Shown piece after piece: positions 22,795 through 33,570 of a DNA stretch of 64,000 nt. The DNA lies in the NCBI GenBank assembly GCA_037954325.1, contig JBBMNZ010000003.1, positions 8,676,965-8,740,964 on the forward strand, given 5' to 3'. Origin of the DNA: Fistularia commersonii. Its lineage: Eukaryota; Chordata; Actinopteri; Syngnathiformes; Fistulariidae. Numbering within the stretch: position 1 is the first letter of the stretch; every line of letters starts with the position of its first letter. The notes under the pieces were generated by a model that was given only the letters and a program-made list of their open reading frames with translations, did no database searches and was not told the DNA's origin. Both the position numbers and the translations under genes were made by a program.

Positions 22795-24675
22795 TCTTAT
22801 TTTTAAATTCAATCCCCACATTGAACAAACCCGTTTCGTTTCTACACAAATTCAGCCGACGGAGGCCTTTCACAAATCACCCGTAATATAAACATGACCA
22901 GCAGAACCCAGGCACCTGTTGTACAGCGCCGACGGAAAGCAATTGATGCAAAATAAGCACAGGGCGCATGCAAACAAATCTGCAACCGCAGATAAATGGA
23001 AACATTAATGCGTGAGAGCTAATATGAACGTTCAGATACAAGCAAACGGTCCTCGCGTCGTTGGGTGTTTAATGGAGGGCAAATATACAACGTGGCTCCA
23101 TCGGCATGGAGTAAGCAGAGGGGGAAAAAAAGGGTTCATCCTTTCCTATATGCTATTACGTGTCGACTATATTCATGAGAAGGCGTTTAGCCATAGTAAT
23201 GTAAATGTGCCTGCATTCACCGGCGGAGAGAGGGATGAGATGTCGCTATGGAGTGAGACAGAGAAAAATTAAAGCGTGGAAAATTATGTAGACATGCGGA
23301 AGGAAAGCTTTTCTAAAAAAAATAAATACATTTTCCAAAAAGAAGACTTGAAATCAAACATAAACATTAATAAACTGCATTATGGTATTGACACATTCCA
23401 CAGGTAGCACCGGATCAACCCACCAGAGGGCTCCTCGGTGAAAATAGGCCTAATTGGACCCCCGCTGGCGCAGCTCGGCTGAACTCTCACCACTCTGTGT
23501 GTGTGTGAATGCGTGTGTGTGTGTGTGTGTGTGCGTGCCCGCTGTCCGCTCCACGTGGGGATGTGTATCATCCTTTAAATACAATCTGGCCGCTAACCCT
23601 GCGCTAACCCTGCAGCCGCGATGGCCCCACCACGTCTGGGGGCAGTCGCCCTATTTGTACAGCTGCTAATCCAGCTTTTTGGCTGACTGGTAATTTTAAC
23701 ACTTTCTGAAACTAAAAAAAACACACACACATTCACAAACACACACACACACACACCCACACACAATAAGTAAAACATATCAGCATTCGCGAAGGGGGGC
23801 CTATTTGGATTCAGCTTATTTTTGTTCGAGCTATTAAGAGATGGTAGAAAATTGTATGCGCGATCGCACACACACACATGCACGTACACACTCACAATCA
23901 CAAACAGGGGTGTGTGTCGAGATTAACAGAACAGTCCATAAATGCGTCTTAAATTTCCCCCTTTACTGTGCATTTGTTCAGCCATCTCCTCCATTGGCCG
24001 CCCTGACCCTGTCATTCATTACCAGGTGGGATGTTCCCAGCGGGTCTTGTTGTCATGGCTCACATTAGGCACACACACATACACACAGGCGGACACACAC
24101 ACACACAAACACACACAGGTGCACCCTGGTGTGTTTTGGACACATTTCCCAGGACATTCACATCTCCTCTATAACAAACCGTAGCTCTTCCACATATGCC
24201 GTCTAAATAAATCCGCTTTTTAAAAAAAGACTCAGCAGACTCTCTCTCTCTCTCAGCCCTGGATGTGTTCTTTGTCTGCATTGTACTTTGCGGCTCACCT
24301 GCTGAACCCCCATGCCGCTAAATTGCACATTTAAATGCGCACTCTGGCATCAACAAGTACCACACACACACACACACACACACACAGAAAAGCAGAGGGG
24401 GGACCTCCACCCTGCACCTTTTTTCTCTCTTGTGTATTCTCGACAGCACTCTGAGAACTCTTCACGTGTGTGTTCTCTCTCCGTCTATCACATTCTGGCG
24501 CCGGTCATTCTCGCGGTCCCCTCTTATTTGCTCTACAGTACCCGTGTCCCCTCTCTCTCTCTCTCTCTCTCTCTCACTCTTTCTGTTTTGACCCAGATAC
24601 GGTACACACTAACAAGCATACGCTAATAAAAAAGGGCTTTTATAAAAACCCATTGTAAAAAGTGGTGTGGTGCAC
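22795..24675. other. Non-coding stretch, CA-rich in its second half
   Basis: 22860-23270 is transposon-free and looks like candidate conserved non-coding DNA (see findings). From 23490 to 24580 it is crowded with short CA/TG and CT microsatellites. No gene is recognised. Confidence 0.5.
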
Positions 24676-24768
24676 CGCGGTCAACTGTGAAGAACGTTCC
24701 CAATAAAGTTTTCCTGACTCAAAGAAGGGGGGGAGGTCTGTGTGTTTTCAGCACGAGCGTCAACCCAC

Positions 24769-25026
24769 CCTTCGCTCTCCTCCTTTTCCTTCTCCTTCTC
24801 CTTCTCTTTCGCCCTGCGAGACTTGTGCAGCAGCCCGATCAGGATCACCGCCGCACGGATGCCCGCTTTTTTGTTGTGGAACCGTCCGCCGGCGTGAGAC
24901 ATGCTGGGCGACCCCGACGGCTCCAGGAGGGGTTCGGGCGACAGCCGCTCCGGCGTCTGGCCGGATCCAGGGCTCCTGGGCGAGAGGACCTGCTTGGTCG
25001 TGGCCTTCTTGGGTTCCAGTGTGAGT
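24769..25026 (-). CDS. Candidate internal protein-coding exon of an unidentified gene
   Basis: The minus-strand frame reads LTLEPKKATTKQVLSPRSPG, then a Ser/Pro-rich stretch (RLSPEPLLEPSGSPS), then a basic hydrophobic segment NKKAGIRAAVILIGLLHKSR, then a Lys-Glu repeat ending KEKEKEKEE. Most codons end in G or C (CTG, AAG, GCC, ACC, CAG, GTC), unlike the surrounding DNA, and there is no stop. A possible acceptor (T-rich tract then 'cacctctaaag') precedes 25026 and a possible donor (gaagg then gtgggttg) follows 24769. These give 258 bases with both junctions after codon base 2, a symmetric internal exon. The hydrophobic part could be an amphipathic helix or a short membrane segment. I do not recognise the protein. 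An overlapping plus-strand frame with a GTGAGT donor at 25021 is the main alternative. Confidence 0.5.
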
Positions 25027-26223
25027 CTTTAGAGGTGTGCGCCGATTTCGAGAAAAAAGGGGGTAAACCCGGCTTTGGCGGCTTCTCGGCTTGTCAAGTC
25101 AGACCCCCCTCCCCCCGAACCCTCCTGATCTAAGTTTGAGTCAAAAATCCAGAACTTTCCGTGCGGAGGGAAATTCTCGGGGTCCGGTGAAGTCCCGGTT
25201 GCTCTCGGGAAACCGATCGATGAGCGGCAGTTGTAGTTCTCGTCTGTGCTCGACTCCAGCTCAAGGTGAACTTCTATCTGCGTTCCCCGCCGTGGATCCG
25301 CGCATCGCAGTTCCGTAATGACACATGGTGACGGAGAGGAGGGAGAGTTTGGCCGTCGGCAGCCTCACACACACACACACACACACACACTCGGGCGCGC
25401 ACACACACACGTTGCATTACTGTCTGCCCACATCTACCTACCCACCTCTCCCTCTTTCTCTGACATGCTCTGCTTCTTCTCCCTCTGTGTCTGCTACCGC
25501 TTGGCACCCTCCTTCCTTTCCTCCAAGCCCCGCCCCCTCCTCCATCTGATTGGCTGTGGTTTGTTCTAAGCCTCACCCTCCATCCACTTCCCTTCGCTTG
25601 GACAACTCCCTCTATCTCTCCCTGCCCTTGTTTCTCCCTTGTTAAGTAATTTCATATAAATCACCCCGGTCCCATGCAGTCACACCCACACCTGTCTTTC
25701 TCACTCTGTCTCTCACACACACACACACACACACAGACACACTCACACACTCCCGCTTGTGTTTCCTTCACACCATTGAAATTACCTCCATTTCTGTTGC
25801 GTGAAATTACAATTCACTTTATTCGCATTTTGCTCGGTGCACTTTTTTTTTTAACACGTCAAAACGCAAGATTAAGGTTCTGACAGTTTTTCTGTGCACG
25901 GACCCGTTGACAGACACATGGATTTTTGTTCCTTCCCACCTATTAGCCGGTTTTCATATGTATTTTAATTCAGGTTTATATATTCTTGACCCTCCGATTG
26001 GTAACCTTTTCACTTTCTCCTGCTAAGCATGTCAGGGTTTAGAACCGGCGTCCTGTCCGAGGGGCTGACAGTTGAGTAAACATTAGCCAAAGCGTCTGTC
26101 GTCTGTTGAATTTATTGATCGGTTCTGTTCTCTTTTCCGTCACCTACCATCTGTTCTGTCTTTTCTCCGGACCGACGGGAAATAAGGAACAAGAGAGGGG
26201 AGAAATGCTTGGCTCATAGGCAA

Positions 26224-26255
<32 letters not shown>

Positions 26256-27040
26256 GTTGTTAGAGGGGCGCGGCCTCGAATGAATCAGTCTTTCCAGGTG
26301 AAGGCTGCTGCCTTGCCCGGCGTGCAGGCCCTCTTTGGCCGAGGGTGCGGAAAGAATGCGAATGCATTCATAACGTTGGCCGCAGAAAAAAAAAAAAAAA
26401 AAATTATAATCAAATTAAATGAGCCGTCAATGTTGTGCATGAAAAAATCCTCTGTAAAAGGACTTTTTGATCGAAAAAAGTTCCTTCTTTCAAGAATTAA
26501 TTGATCAATTCATTCTTTCATTCATTTATCTATACTCTGTGTTTGTGCCATTTTCCATTTTTTGTAATTTAGTCTCAGATTTGGATATAATATTATTGCA
26601 CTATATTTTGGTGATTGTTGATTATAGCATAATTATTTATAATTACTTTATTGTATTTAATTTTGCTTTTTTGTTGAGTACATGCTTATTCATGGCACAT
26701 GTATTTATGTTTATGTTAACCAAATAAGGTTCGGAGCGGGCGCTGAGCTATGACGTGATCAGTTCAAATGTGTAAAAAGGTAAAAACTGTTGGATTCCGT
26801 GTGTGATTCAGTAAAGGACGGAGCGAACACACCGTTTTCTACCGTCGTCAACAGTAAACACGCGTAGAGATTCGTTCTTTCTGTCTTAGAGTGGTTAAAT
26901 GAGTGAATACTTTAGCAAATACTTAGAAGGAACTTTAGCCACTACACTCTGTTTTACTAGCATCAACGCTGACCCTGGTTGTCCTTTTATGGGATTATTG
27001 TATTATATAGATCCGTTACTGGAGTTTTGATGTTGATATA
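25027..27040. other. Non-coding stretch
   Basis: CA runs lie at 25367-25390 and 25712-25733, and a T run at 26225-26252. DNA from 26470 to 26730 is AT-rich. No gene or element is recognised. Confidence 0.5.
26225..26252. repeat. Poly(T) run, 28 bases
   Basis: This is an uninterrupted T run. No identifiable retroposon body lies beside it, so it is not assigned to an element. Confidence 0.9.
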
Positions 27041-27044
27041 CCAA

Positions 27045-27450
27045 CATTCATTAATCCATCCATTCATTCATTCATTATCTATAATGCTCATTGTACGCTT
27101 AGGGTTGCCGGGGGTTATGAAGTCTATCTCACTTGTCATTAGCCAAATATGGGGTTCACTCTGGACTGGTCACCTGTCAATCACAAATAGAGACAAGCAA
27201 CCATCCACACTGTAGTTCACACGTCATATAGAGACTTAAAACCATTCACCCTCTCATTCCTGGCACATAGAGAAAACACATCTGTTTCATTCATGGGTGA
27301 TACAGGGACATCAACTATTAACCCACTCATTCAGATGTCATGTAGAGACATACATCCATTCACCCTGCACAGAAAGGCCCCGTGTCGGAATTAAACCGGG
27401 AACTTTTTGCCGCTGCGAGGCAGAAACCACGATACCGCCTGCTCTTTCTT
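27045..27450 (-). repeat. Array-type tRNA-headed repeat, minus orientation
   Basis: The tail 'ccattcattcattcattatc' lies at the left. The body phrases 'gttcactctggactggtcac' and 'caatcacaaatagagacaag' follow, then several 40-bp units ('aaccattcaccctctcattc', 'tcagatgtcatgtagagaca'). At the right, the decayed head contains 'agaaaggccccgtgtcgg' and 'aattaaaccgggaac' at the B-box position. This is a nearly full-length copy. Confidence 0.7.
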
Positions 27451-27454
27451 TTAT

Positions 27455-28675
27455 TTTGGTTGAAATACGTTCACATCAGGTGTCGTCAGTTTCAGACTGG
27501 AGTTGCAGGTCCGGGTAAAAGCTAGAGAGCATCCGTCGCTCTCACCCTCGCGGCAAAGCTGAACAAAACAACTTCGCGCGCAACAGGAACTCGTGATTAC
27601 TGCGACCATTTGCACGAAGGCCGAAACATCCGCGAGTGTCATTTTTCCCACATAAAACGGGAACTTTCAAGAAAGCGGCTACGGCGATTTATCGCGGGGC
27701 GGATAAAAGCCGGTCGGACAAGGACGCGCATAAATCTGCACGGGCTATTTTTAAAAGCCTGACGATGCAGAAAAATACAGGGGTGAATCATGAAGCGCAT
27801 CTGGTGTCGGAGCAAGATTGGCGACGACAATAAAGGGGAGTCTTTCGGCCGGGATGGACTCTCTGACTCCCTCTGCAGAGAATAATTAGGGAAATACATC
27901 ACTCAAGACAAGAGACAAAGACATCGAAGAAGATGAGACGCCTCGGTAATTGTCCGACGGCAGCCGGGGGAATAGAGAACGCCCAGGAAACAGCGGAGCA
28001 AACACCACAATTAAACAGAGCGCCCCCCCCTCCCTCCACATGCTTGGCTCTGACTGCGTGCCATCAGCGCCATGACAACAAGCCAAGCTGCCACTGGATG
28101 TGCCCGACGGACCCGGTGAGGCAGGACGCCCTCGGCGGCGACACGAAATCATGTCGATAAACCGCACTAATATGCCGCCGATGTAAGTTTCAACAACTTC
28201 TTTGCCCCCTTGGGGTCAAGCTGTTAAAAGCAAACAGATAGCTTGCATGGAAACACACACTCTTACTGTCTCACACACACACACACACTCGGCTATTTCA
28301 CCAGGGTCCCGTCGTGCGTCATCGAGGGTGGAAATTAGACACCTGCATCTCCACAGCCTCTGATACACAAACACTTTTTCGCTCCTTCACCCTCGCCCTC
28401 CCTCACACTTACACGACGTCGAGTGCGACATTCTTCCCGTGCGATACGCCGAGGGCCCCGCTGCACTGCACCCCGAATTAAGAGCACCAATATGTGTGTG
28501 TTTGTTTTTCTCAACAGCATGGAGGCGCTTTGGAAAAATGGAAGGAAATCAATTCCAGGCGGATGAAAAGACTAATCAGACTCTGTTGTAAGTTAAATGT
28601 CTCGCTTTTTATCGGAGCTTGTAAATCGGACTTGTATGTCTCTTGCAGTTATTTGAATGAGAGGGTGAATGTTTG
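27455..28675. other. Non-coding stretch, no gene recognised
   Basis: Mixed-composition DNA with a short CA run at 28274-28288. Frames at 27636-28167 on both strands lack recognised domains. Confidence 0.45.
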
Positions 28676-28679
28676 TTGA

Positions 28680-28870
28680 GATCTTCTTCTCCCGGCGGCC
28701 GGACTCGAATTTCTTCACTTGGAGAAGTTCGACCCCTCTCATCCGAGAGGCTTCTTCAGTTCTGGATCAGAAGTGAAGTGAACACTCGAGTCGATCCTAT
28801 CGGCTGGATTTTTGGATTCACCTCGAACAGGAGTTTCTGCCTATGTCGAGAACCCAGTGTTCTACCAAAT
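28680..28870 (-). mobile_element. Solo end fragment of the Penelope-like foldback element
   Basis: The text 'tttcttcacttggagaagtt', then 'cctctcatccgagaggcttc' and 'ttcagttctgg', matches the terminal part of the inverted-repeat element at 46779-47987. It includes the CCTCTC-ATCC-GAGAGG stem-loop. Only this terminal piece is present, so it is a solo fragment. Confidence 0.6.
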
Positions 28871-28985
28871 TATAGATCCCCGACAAAACTGTGTTGATAT
28901 AAAACGCCGGCCTTGAATAAACACACTTAAACTGTGCGCGCGCACACACACACACACAGCTGCACTTCAGCTTGTGCCTACAACT

Positions 28986-29005
28986 CAGATAGATAGGTAG
29001 ATAGG

Positions 29006-29086
<81 letters not shown>

Positions 29087-29089
29087 CGA
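28986..29089. repeat. (GATA)n microsatellite
   Basis: About 25 units occur in tandem, with GATAG variants near the left end. Confidence 0.95.
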
Positions 29090-29210
29090 TCTAAATCTAA
29101 TCCTAAAGATAATCCTAAAGTATAATACCAACCAATGACAAAGAATCATGTCTTGTTGTATTAGTGCGGGTACTGTAACTCTAAACTACAGTCCAGCTCT
29201 GTTCCTCTTT

Positions 29211-29211
<1 letters not shown>

Positions 29212-29245
<34 letters not shown>
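29212..29245. repeat. (CA)n microsatellite
   Basis: A pure CA tract; another degenerate CA/CATA patch follows at 29385-29450. Confidence 0.95.
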
Positions 29246-29247
<2 letters not shown>

Positions 29248-29570
29248 CACACACACATTTGTGTCGGTCGAAATGGTGCCAGCCAGCCTCTGCTGTCACT
29301 TCACAGTCTCTCAAATGTCTCCCAAACAAACAGATGCCAGTCTACAAATGTCACCTCTCTTTGCAGCTCATTCTATTACCGGGCGCACACACACACACAC
29401 ACACATACATACTGTACACACAAACACATATGCATACACACACACATACTTAACTCCACACACTGACCTACTTGAACACAATATGCTTGACCCCACTGCA
29501 CCTTTGCATGCAAGAGCAAATGACCTTCACAACTGCTACTGAGTAACTACTCCTCCCCCAAAACATACAG

Positions 29571-29572
<2 letters not shown>

Positions 29573-29614
<42 letters not shown>
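29573..29614. repeat. (CA)n microsatellite
   Basis: A pure CA tract of about 20 units. Confidence 0.95.
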
Positions 29615-29615
<1 letters not shown>

Positions 29616-29724
29616 AACAAAAATGCACCAACAGACTGTGCCTTCCCAAACCCTTTTTTTTCAAACAACTGTAAAAAAATGAGTACAAGACTCATCAGGA
29701 GGGTTGTGAAATCTGATTTAGTTG

Positions 29725-29732
<8 letters not shown>

Positions 29733-29778
<46 letters not shown>
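29733..29778. repeat. (TG)n microsatellite
   Basis: A pure TG tract preceded by a short TA run. It lies about 120 bp from the CA tract at 29573-29614 in opposite phase, so the two could pair as an inverted repeat. Confidence 0.95.
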
Positions 29779-29779
<1 letters not shown>

Positions 29780-29782
<3 letters not shown>

Positions 29783-30470
29783 AGTGTCTGTAGCCCCAGC
29801 AGCCTCACTGGTGTCCAATGTTTATCAAAGAGAAGCTCTACAGTTCAACTGGAAATGGCAGATGTACCATAAATAAGAGATTATCTGCAAAATGCCATGT
29901 GTGTGTAAATCAAGTCTGAACTCTGGGCGGGAAATAAAGGGAAATGTCACCTATTCTTATCATTCGTGGGGGATTTATTTGTCGAAGTGTCTTCGGGTAT
30001 TACAGGTTTCGCACGAAGAACAATGACTTTCACGAGCCGGAATTTCCGTGAAAATGACCCTCGACGTGTTCATCACTTCAAACAACTGCATCTACAAACC
30101 CGACAACTTGAACCCTCATTTCCTGATTTTTTATTTTTTTTATTTCAGATGCTCTGCCATTTTGGTGAATTCTCACTTCCTGCGGTTTCCAGGCTTGATA
30201 TTCCTGACAAAAAATTTAATCTGCCGGCACGCTGACACACACATCTCGCAAAGCGGGCATACAAGAAATGGCCGTGCACACTGTATTCACGTTCAAACAG
30301 TTGTAATTTATGGAGACGTTTATAATCGTAGCGGATCCATAAAGCACTAAACGCTGACATTTGCACAATCACAAACTTCCTCTTTCGTTTGCACGGCTCT
30401 TATAATATAATACGGCATATCGTCTTACAACCTGTTAAAGAATGCTATTTACAAGGTGAAGATGGACGCC
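29780..30470. other. Non-coding stretch, no gene recognised
   Basis: No transposon, microsatellite or supported exon is seen here. Frames at 29966-30350 cover one another and have no recognised domain. Confidence 0.45.
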
Positions 30471-30578
30471 AGCAGCACGGCGGTGCAGTGGTTATGGTTC
30501 CCACCTGTTCCCACCTGACAGCAGGTGCATGTTCTCCCTGTGTCTGCCAGGGTTTCATCCAGTTCTACGGTTTCCTCC

Positions 30579-31158
30579 TCCTTCTTTCTTCTCCTTTCGG
30601 CGTTTGCCTTCAGGGGTCGCCACAGCCAATCAATTTTCACCGTCTAACCCTATTCTCCGTATCCTCCTCTCTCGCACAAACTACCTTCATATCCTCTCTC
30701 ACTACGTCCATAAATCTTCTCTTTGGTTTTCCTCGAGACCTCCTGCCTGGCAGCTCCAATTTCAGACCTTTTTCTGACCTTCTCTCCGATAGACTCATTC
30801 CTAATCCTATCCATCCTGGTCGCTCCCAAAGAGAACCTCAGCATCTTCATCTCTGCGACCTCTAGCTCTGCCTCCTGTCTTTTCATCATTGTTACTGTTT
30901 CTAGTACGATACAGCATCGCTGGTGTTTCCGCTGTCTTGTACACCTTTCCTTTCACTCTGGCTGATAGTACCCCTGACATGTTTCTCCACCCATTCCAAC
31001 CTGCTTGAACCAGTTTCTTGACCTCTTTTCCACACTCTCTATTGCTCTGTGGACTGTTGACCCAAAGTACTTGAAATCCTCCAACTTCTTGATCTCCACC
31101 TCGGCGTTCCACCTGGGACGTTCCTCTCGTTCACACACATATATTCTGTCTTGCTCCC
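30579..31158 (-). pseudogene. RTE-like LINE 3' end, inserted in the array repeat
   Basis: On the minus strand, several frames carry the C-terminal reverse-transcriptase text of RTE-like elements: FKYFGSTVHRAIES, KLVQAGWNGWRNMSGV, ARVKGKVYKTAETPAMLY, then EAELEVAEMKMLRFSLGATR followed by MDRIRNESIGEKVR. Frameshifts break it and the 5' part is missing. The fragment is flanked by gtttcctcc at 30570-30578 and 31159-31167, a 9-bp target duplication in the host repeat. Its 3' side is a (GAAGAAGG)-like simple tail, seen as pyrimidines on the plus strand. Confidence 0.85.
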
Positions 31159-31289
31159 GTTTCCTCCGACGGTCCAAAAACATCCAGGAGGTTCATTACA
31201 CACCATAAACTGTCCAGACATGTGAATGACAGACCGAGAGTTGTATGTCTCTGTATGACTAGTTAATGAGAACTGTTGTTTGTCTTTAC

Positions 31290-33412
31290 ATGAGACTCAC
31301 CAACAGCTTCATACACCAGGCTGTTGGGATACTGAACTCTCTTCTCCATCCCACTCCTCCATTCCAACCCACCCCAAGATGGTGTAACTTAACCACATCT
31401 AACTTAACCCGCTTTGAGGCAGGGCCACCAGACGCAGAAAGGTCACACAAGCCAATCCCCGCCAGCCAAATCCTAACAGTGCGGGCACATCAGCTGAGGT
31501 GTACTTTGAGATTAGTGAAACCCCGTAAAGCTGCCGGACCGGACGCAGTAACCGGTAAGGTTCTGAGAGTCTGCGCCGACCAGTCGGCCTGCGAGTCGCC
31601 GGCATATTCAACCAATCCCTAGCCCTGCCTGAAGTCCTCCACCATCATCCCCTTACCGAAAAAGACCAATGTCAGCAGTCCAAGAGACTACGGGGCCAGT
31701 GGCTTTTGTACCCATTATTATGAAGTGTTTTGAGAAACTAATCAGGAGTCACATCTCAACAACCCTGCCACCTACATTTGACCCCCACCAGTTTGCGTAC
31801 TGGGCAAATAGATCCACTGAAGACACCCTTGCTTTAGCCCCCCCATTCCACACTCACCTGGAACATCAAGGGATTTCAGTTCCGCTTTTAATACCCTCAT
31901 GCGTGGCAAACTGACCACCAAACTGCTCGATCTGGGTTTTTCACAAACCATCTGCACTCCCAGAGGATAAGAGAAGGACCCCATCTACACCCATGATTAC
32001 ATGTTCCATCACTCCAACAATGCAATCATCAACTTTGCAGATGATGCCGCCATCGCAGGACTCATCTCAGGAGAAGATGAAACAGCTTAAAGGGATGAGG
32101 TGGGAAAATTGTAACCATGGTGCTCCGGGAATAACCTCATCCTCAGTGTCTCCAAGACTGATTTCAGGAGAGGAAATCGGATATTCAGCTTATCTTGATC
32201 AATGGAAATATAGTGGAGAGGGTCCAAAACTTCAGGTACCTGGACACTCATTTTAAGGAGGACCTGATGTGGACAACTAAAACTGCAACGCTGCTGAAAA
32301 AAGCACACCAGAGGCTGCATTTCCCAAGAATACTCCAAGAAGCGGCTAATTTCCTTCTATCTGTATATGCGGAGTCCGTCCTGAGTTGCGGTATCTCGCT
32401 GCGACTCGCCAGCTGCACAGTAGCAGAAAGGAATGCACTGCAGAGGACCAAAAAACATCGCCCCAAAAAATTATTGGTCATCCTGTCCCGTCACTTGAGG
32501 ACATCGATAACACACACTGCCTCAGGAGAGCCCACAGCATCCTCCGAGATCAATCCCACCCCGGCCACCACCTACACCATCTGTTGCCATCAAGAAGGCA
32601 ACAAAAACAAAAGCAAAAAAGATTGAAAAACAGTTTTTACCCCAGAGCGATCATCGCACTAAATTCGGCACAACCCTGAACACTTGAACCTCACATACAA
32701 TACAGTACAATAAACACTTTTTTTTCCCCTTTTCACTTCTTTACTTCTTTACTTTTTTTTTTCTACATCTTTATCTATTTATTCTTCTCGCTGTTATTCA
32801 TATTTTTCATATATTTCTACTATATTTTTGGTCTTATATTCTTTTTCTCTTCTGTCTCAAACCCAGAGATGCTGCTATTTTGTATCATTGTGCTGTGTCC
32901 TGCTTTTAAGGTTGTTTTTGTCTGTTTTTTTATTCCACTGAACCTGAGAGCTTCCATCTCTAATATCTAAATTTCATTGCACTCTGTGAAATGACAGTAA
33001 AAGTCTTGAATCCTTGAATTCTCGAAAAAGATGCTGAACTCTGTCGCTCTTCATTCTCCCCACCCCACCCCCACCCCAAAGATGCCAAACTCTCTCCCAC
33101 TCTCTACTAGACTCTGATAAAATATCAAAACAGTACCACTTTTTTTGTACTTTTCTACACAAAAAACCTCTGCTGCTACTCCCTCGTGCACTCAAATATT
33201 AGTCTTGAATCTCTGTGCACTCCGTATACTGCATACCTCATACTTTAATGAGTCCTGTTTAATGCAACAGTGCCCTTCACTGCTAATTTGCACTCCATTA
33301 TTATTATTAGTTTGTTATTTTCATGCCATCATTGGGTTGTGAGAAACTTCTTCTCCATTCCTGTGTGTGTCCAGTACATATGGAGAAATAGACAATAAAG
33401 CTAACTTTGAAA
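31290..33412 (+). pseudogene. L2/Maui-like LINE remnant with long 3' region
   Basis: In order on the plus strand: LRCTLRLVKPRKAAGPDAVT then GKVLRVCADQ (RT domain start); FVPIIMKCFEKLIRSHISTT; TFDPHQFAYWANRSTEDTLA; FADDAAIAGLISGEDE (F-A-D-D catalytic motif retained); INGNIVERVQNFRYLDTHFK; KKAHQRLHFPRIL; and PSLEDIDNTHCLRRAHSILR then DQSHPGHHLHHLLPS. The piece between QFAY and FADD is shortened by a deletion, and frameshifts and stops occur throughout. The 3' region from 32700 is T-rich and ends 'acaataaagctaactttg'. It is a dead, 5'-truncated L2/CR1-superfamily copy and the best-preserved retrotransposon here. Confidence 0.85.
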
Positions 33413-33570
33413 CGTTGATATGTGATGAGAGGCTGAATGTATGTCTCCGTATGTAGCCTTGTAATCGACTGGCGAACAGCCCAGGGTGAACCCTACCCAT
33501 CAGCCAATAATAATTGTGAATGAATGAATGAATGAATGAATGAATGAATGAATGAATGAATGAATGAAAG

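Larger units (their letters stand above)
30475..33570 (+). repeat. Array-type tRNA-headed repeat split by two LINE insertions
   Basis: Three separated pieces line up as one plus-orientation copy. The head is at 30475-30578 ('cagcacggcggtgcagtggt' with an A box, then 'gcatgttctccctgtg' and 'ggtttcctcc'). The middle is at 31159-31285 ('ggtccaaaaacatccagg', 'gttgtatgtctctgtatg'). The tail is at about 33415-33570 ('tgtatgtctccgtatgta', 'atcgactggcgaacagcc', then (gaat)n). The gaps hold an RTE-like fragment and an L2-like fragment. Together they reproduce the order seen in uninterrupted copies. Confidence 0.75.

Noticed and set aside
24687..25133. Plus-strand reading of the candidate exon region, with a pyrimidine tract and a GTGAGT donor at 25021
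   Set aside because: The plus frames have poorer codon use (Arg/Pro/Cys-rich low-complexity text), whereas the minus frame has consistent GC-ending codons; kept only as the alternative.
30389..30865. 158-codon plus-strand frame
   Set aside because: It is the antisense of the RTE-like reverse transcriptase remnant plus array-repeat head; the minus strand carries the real homology.
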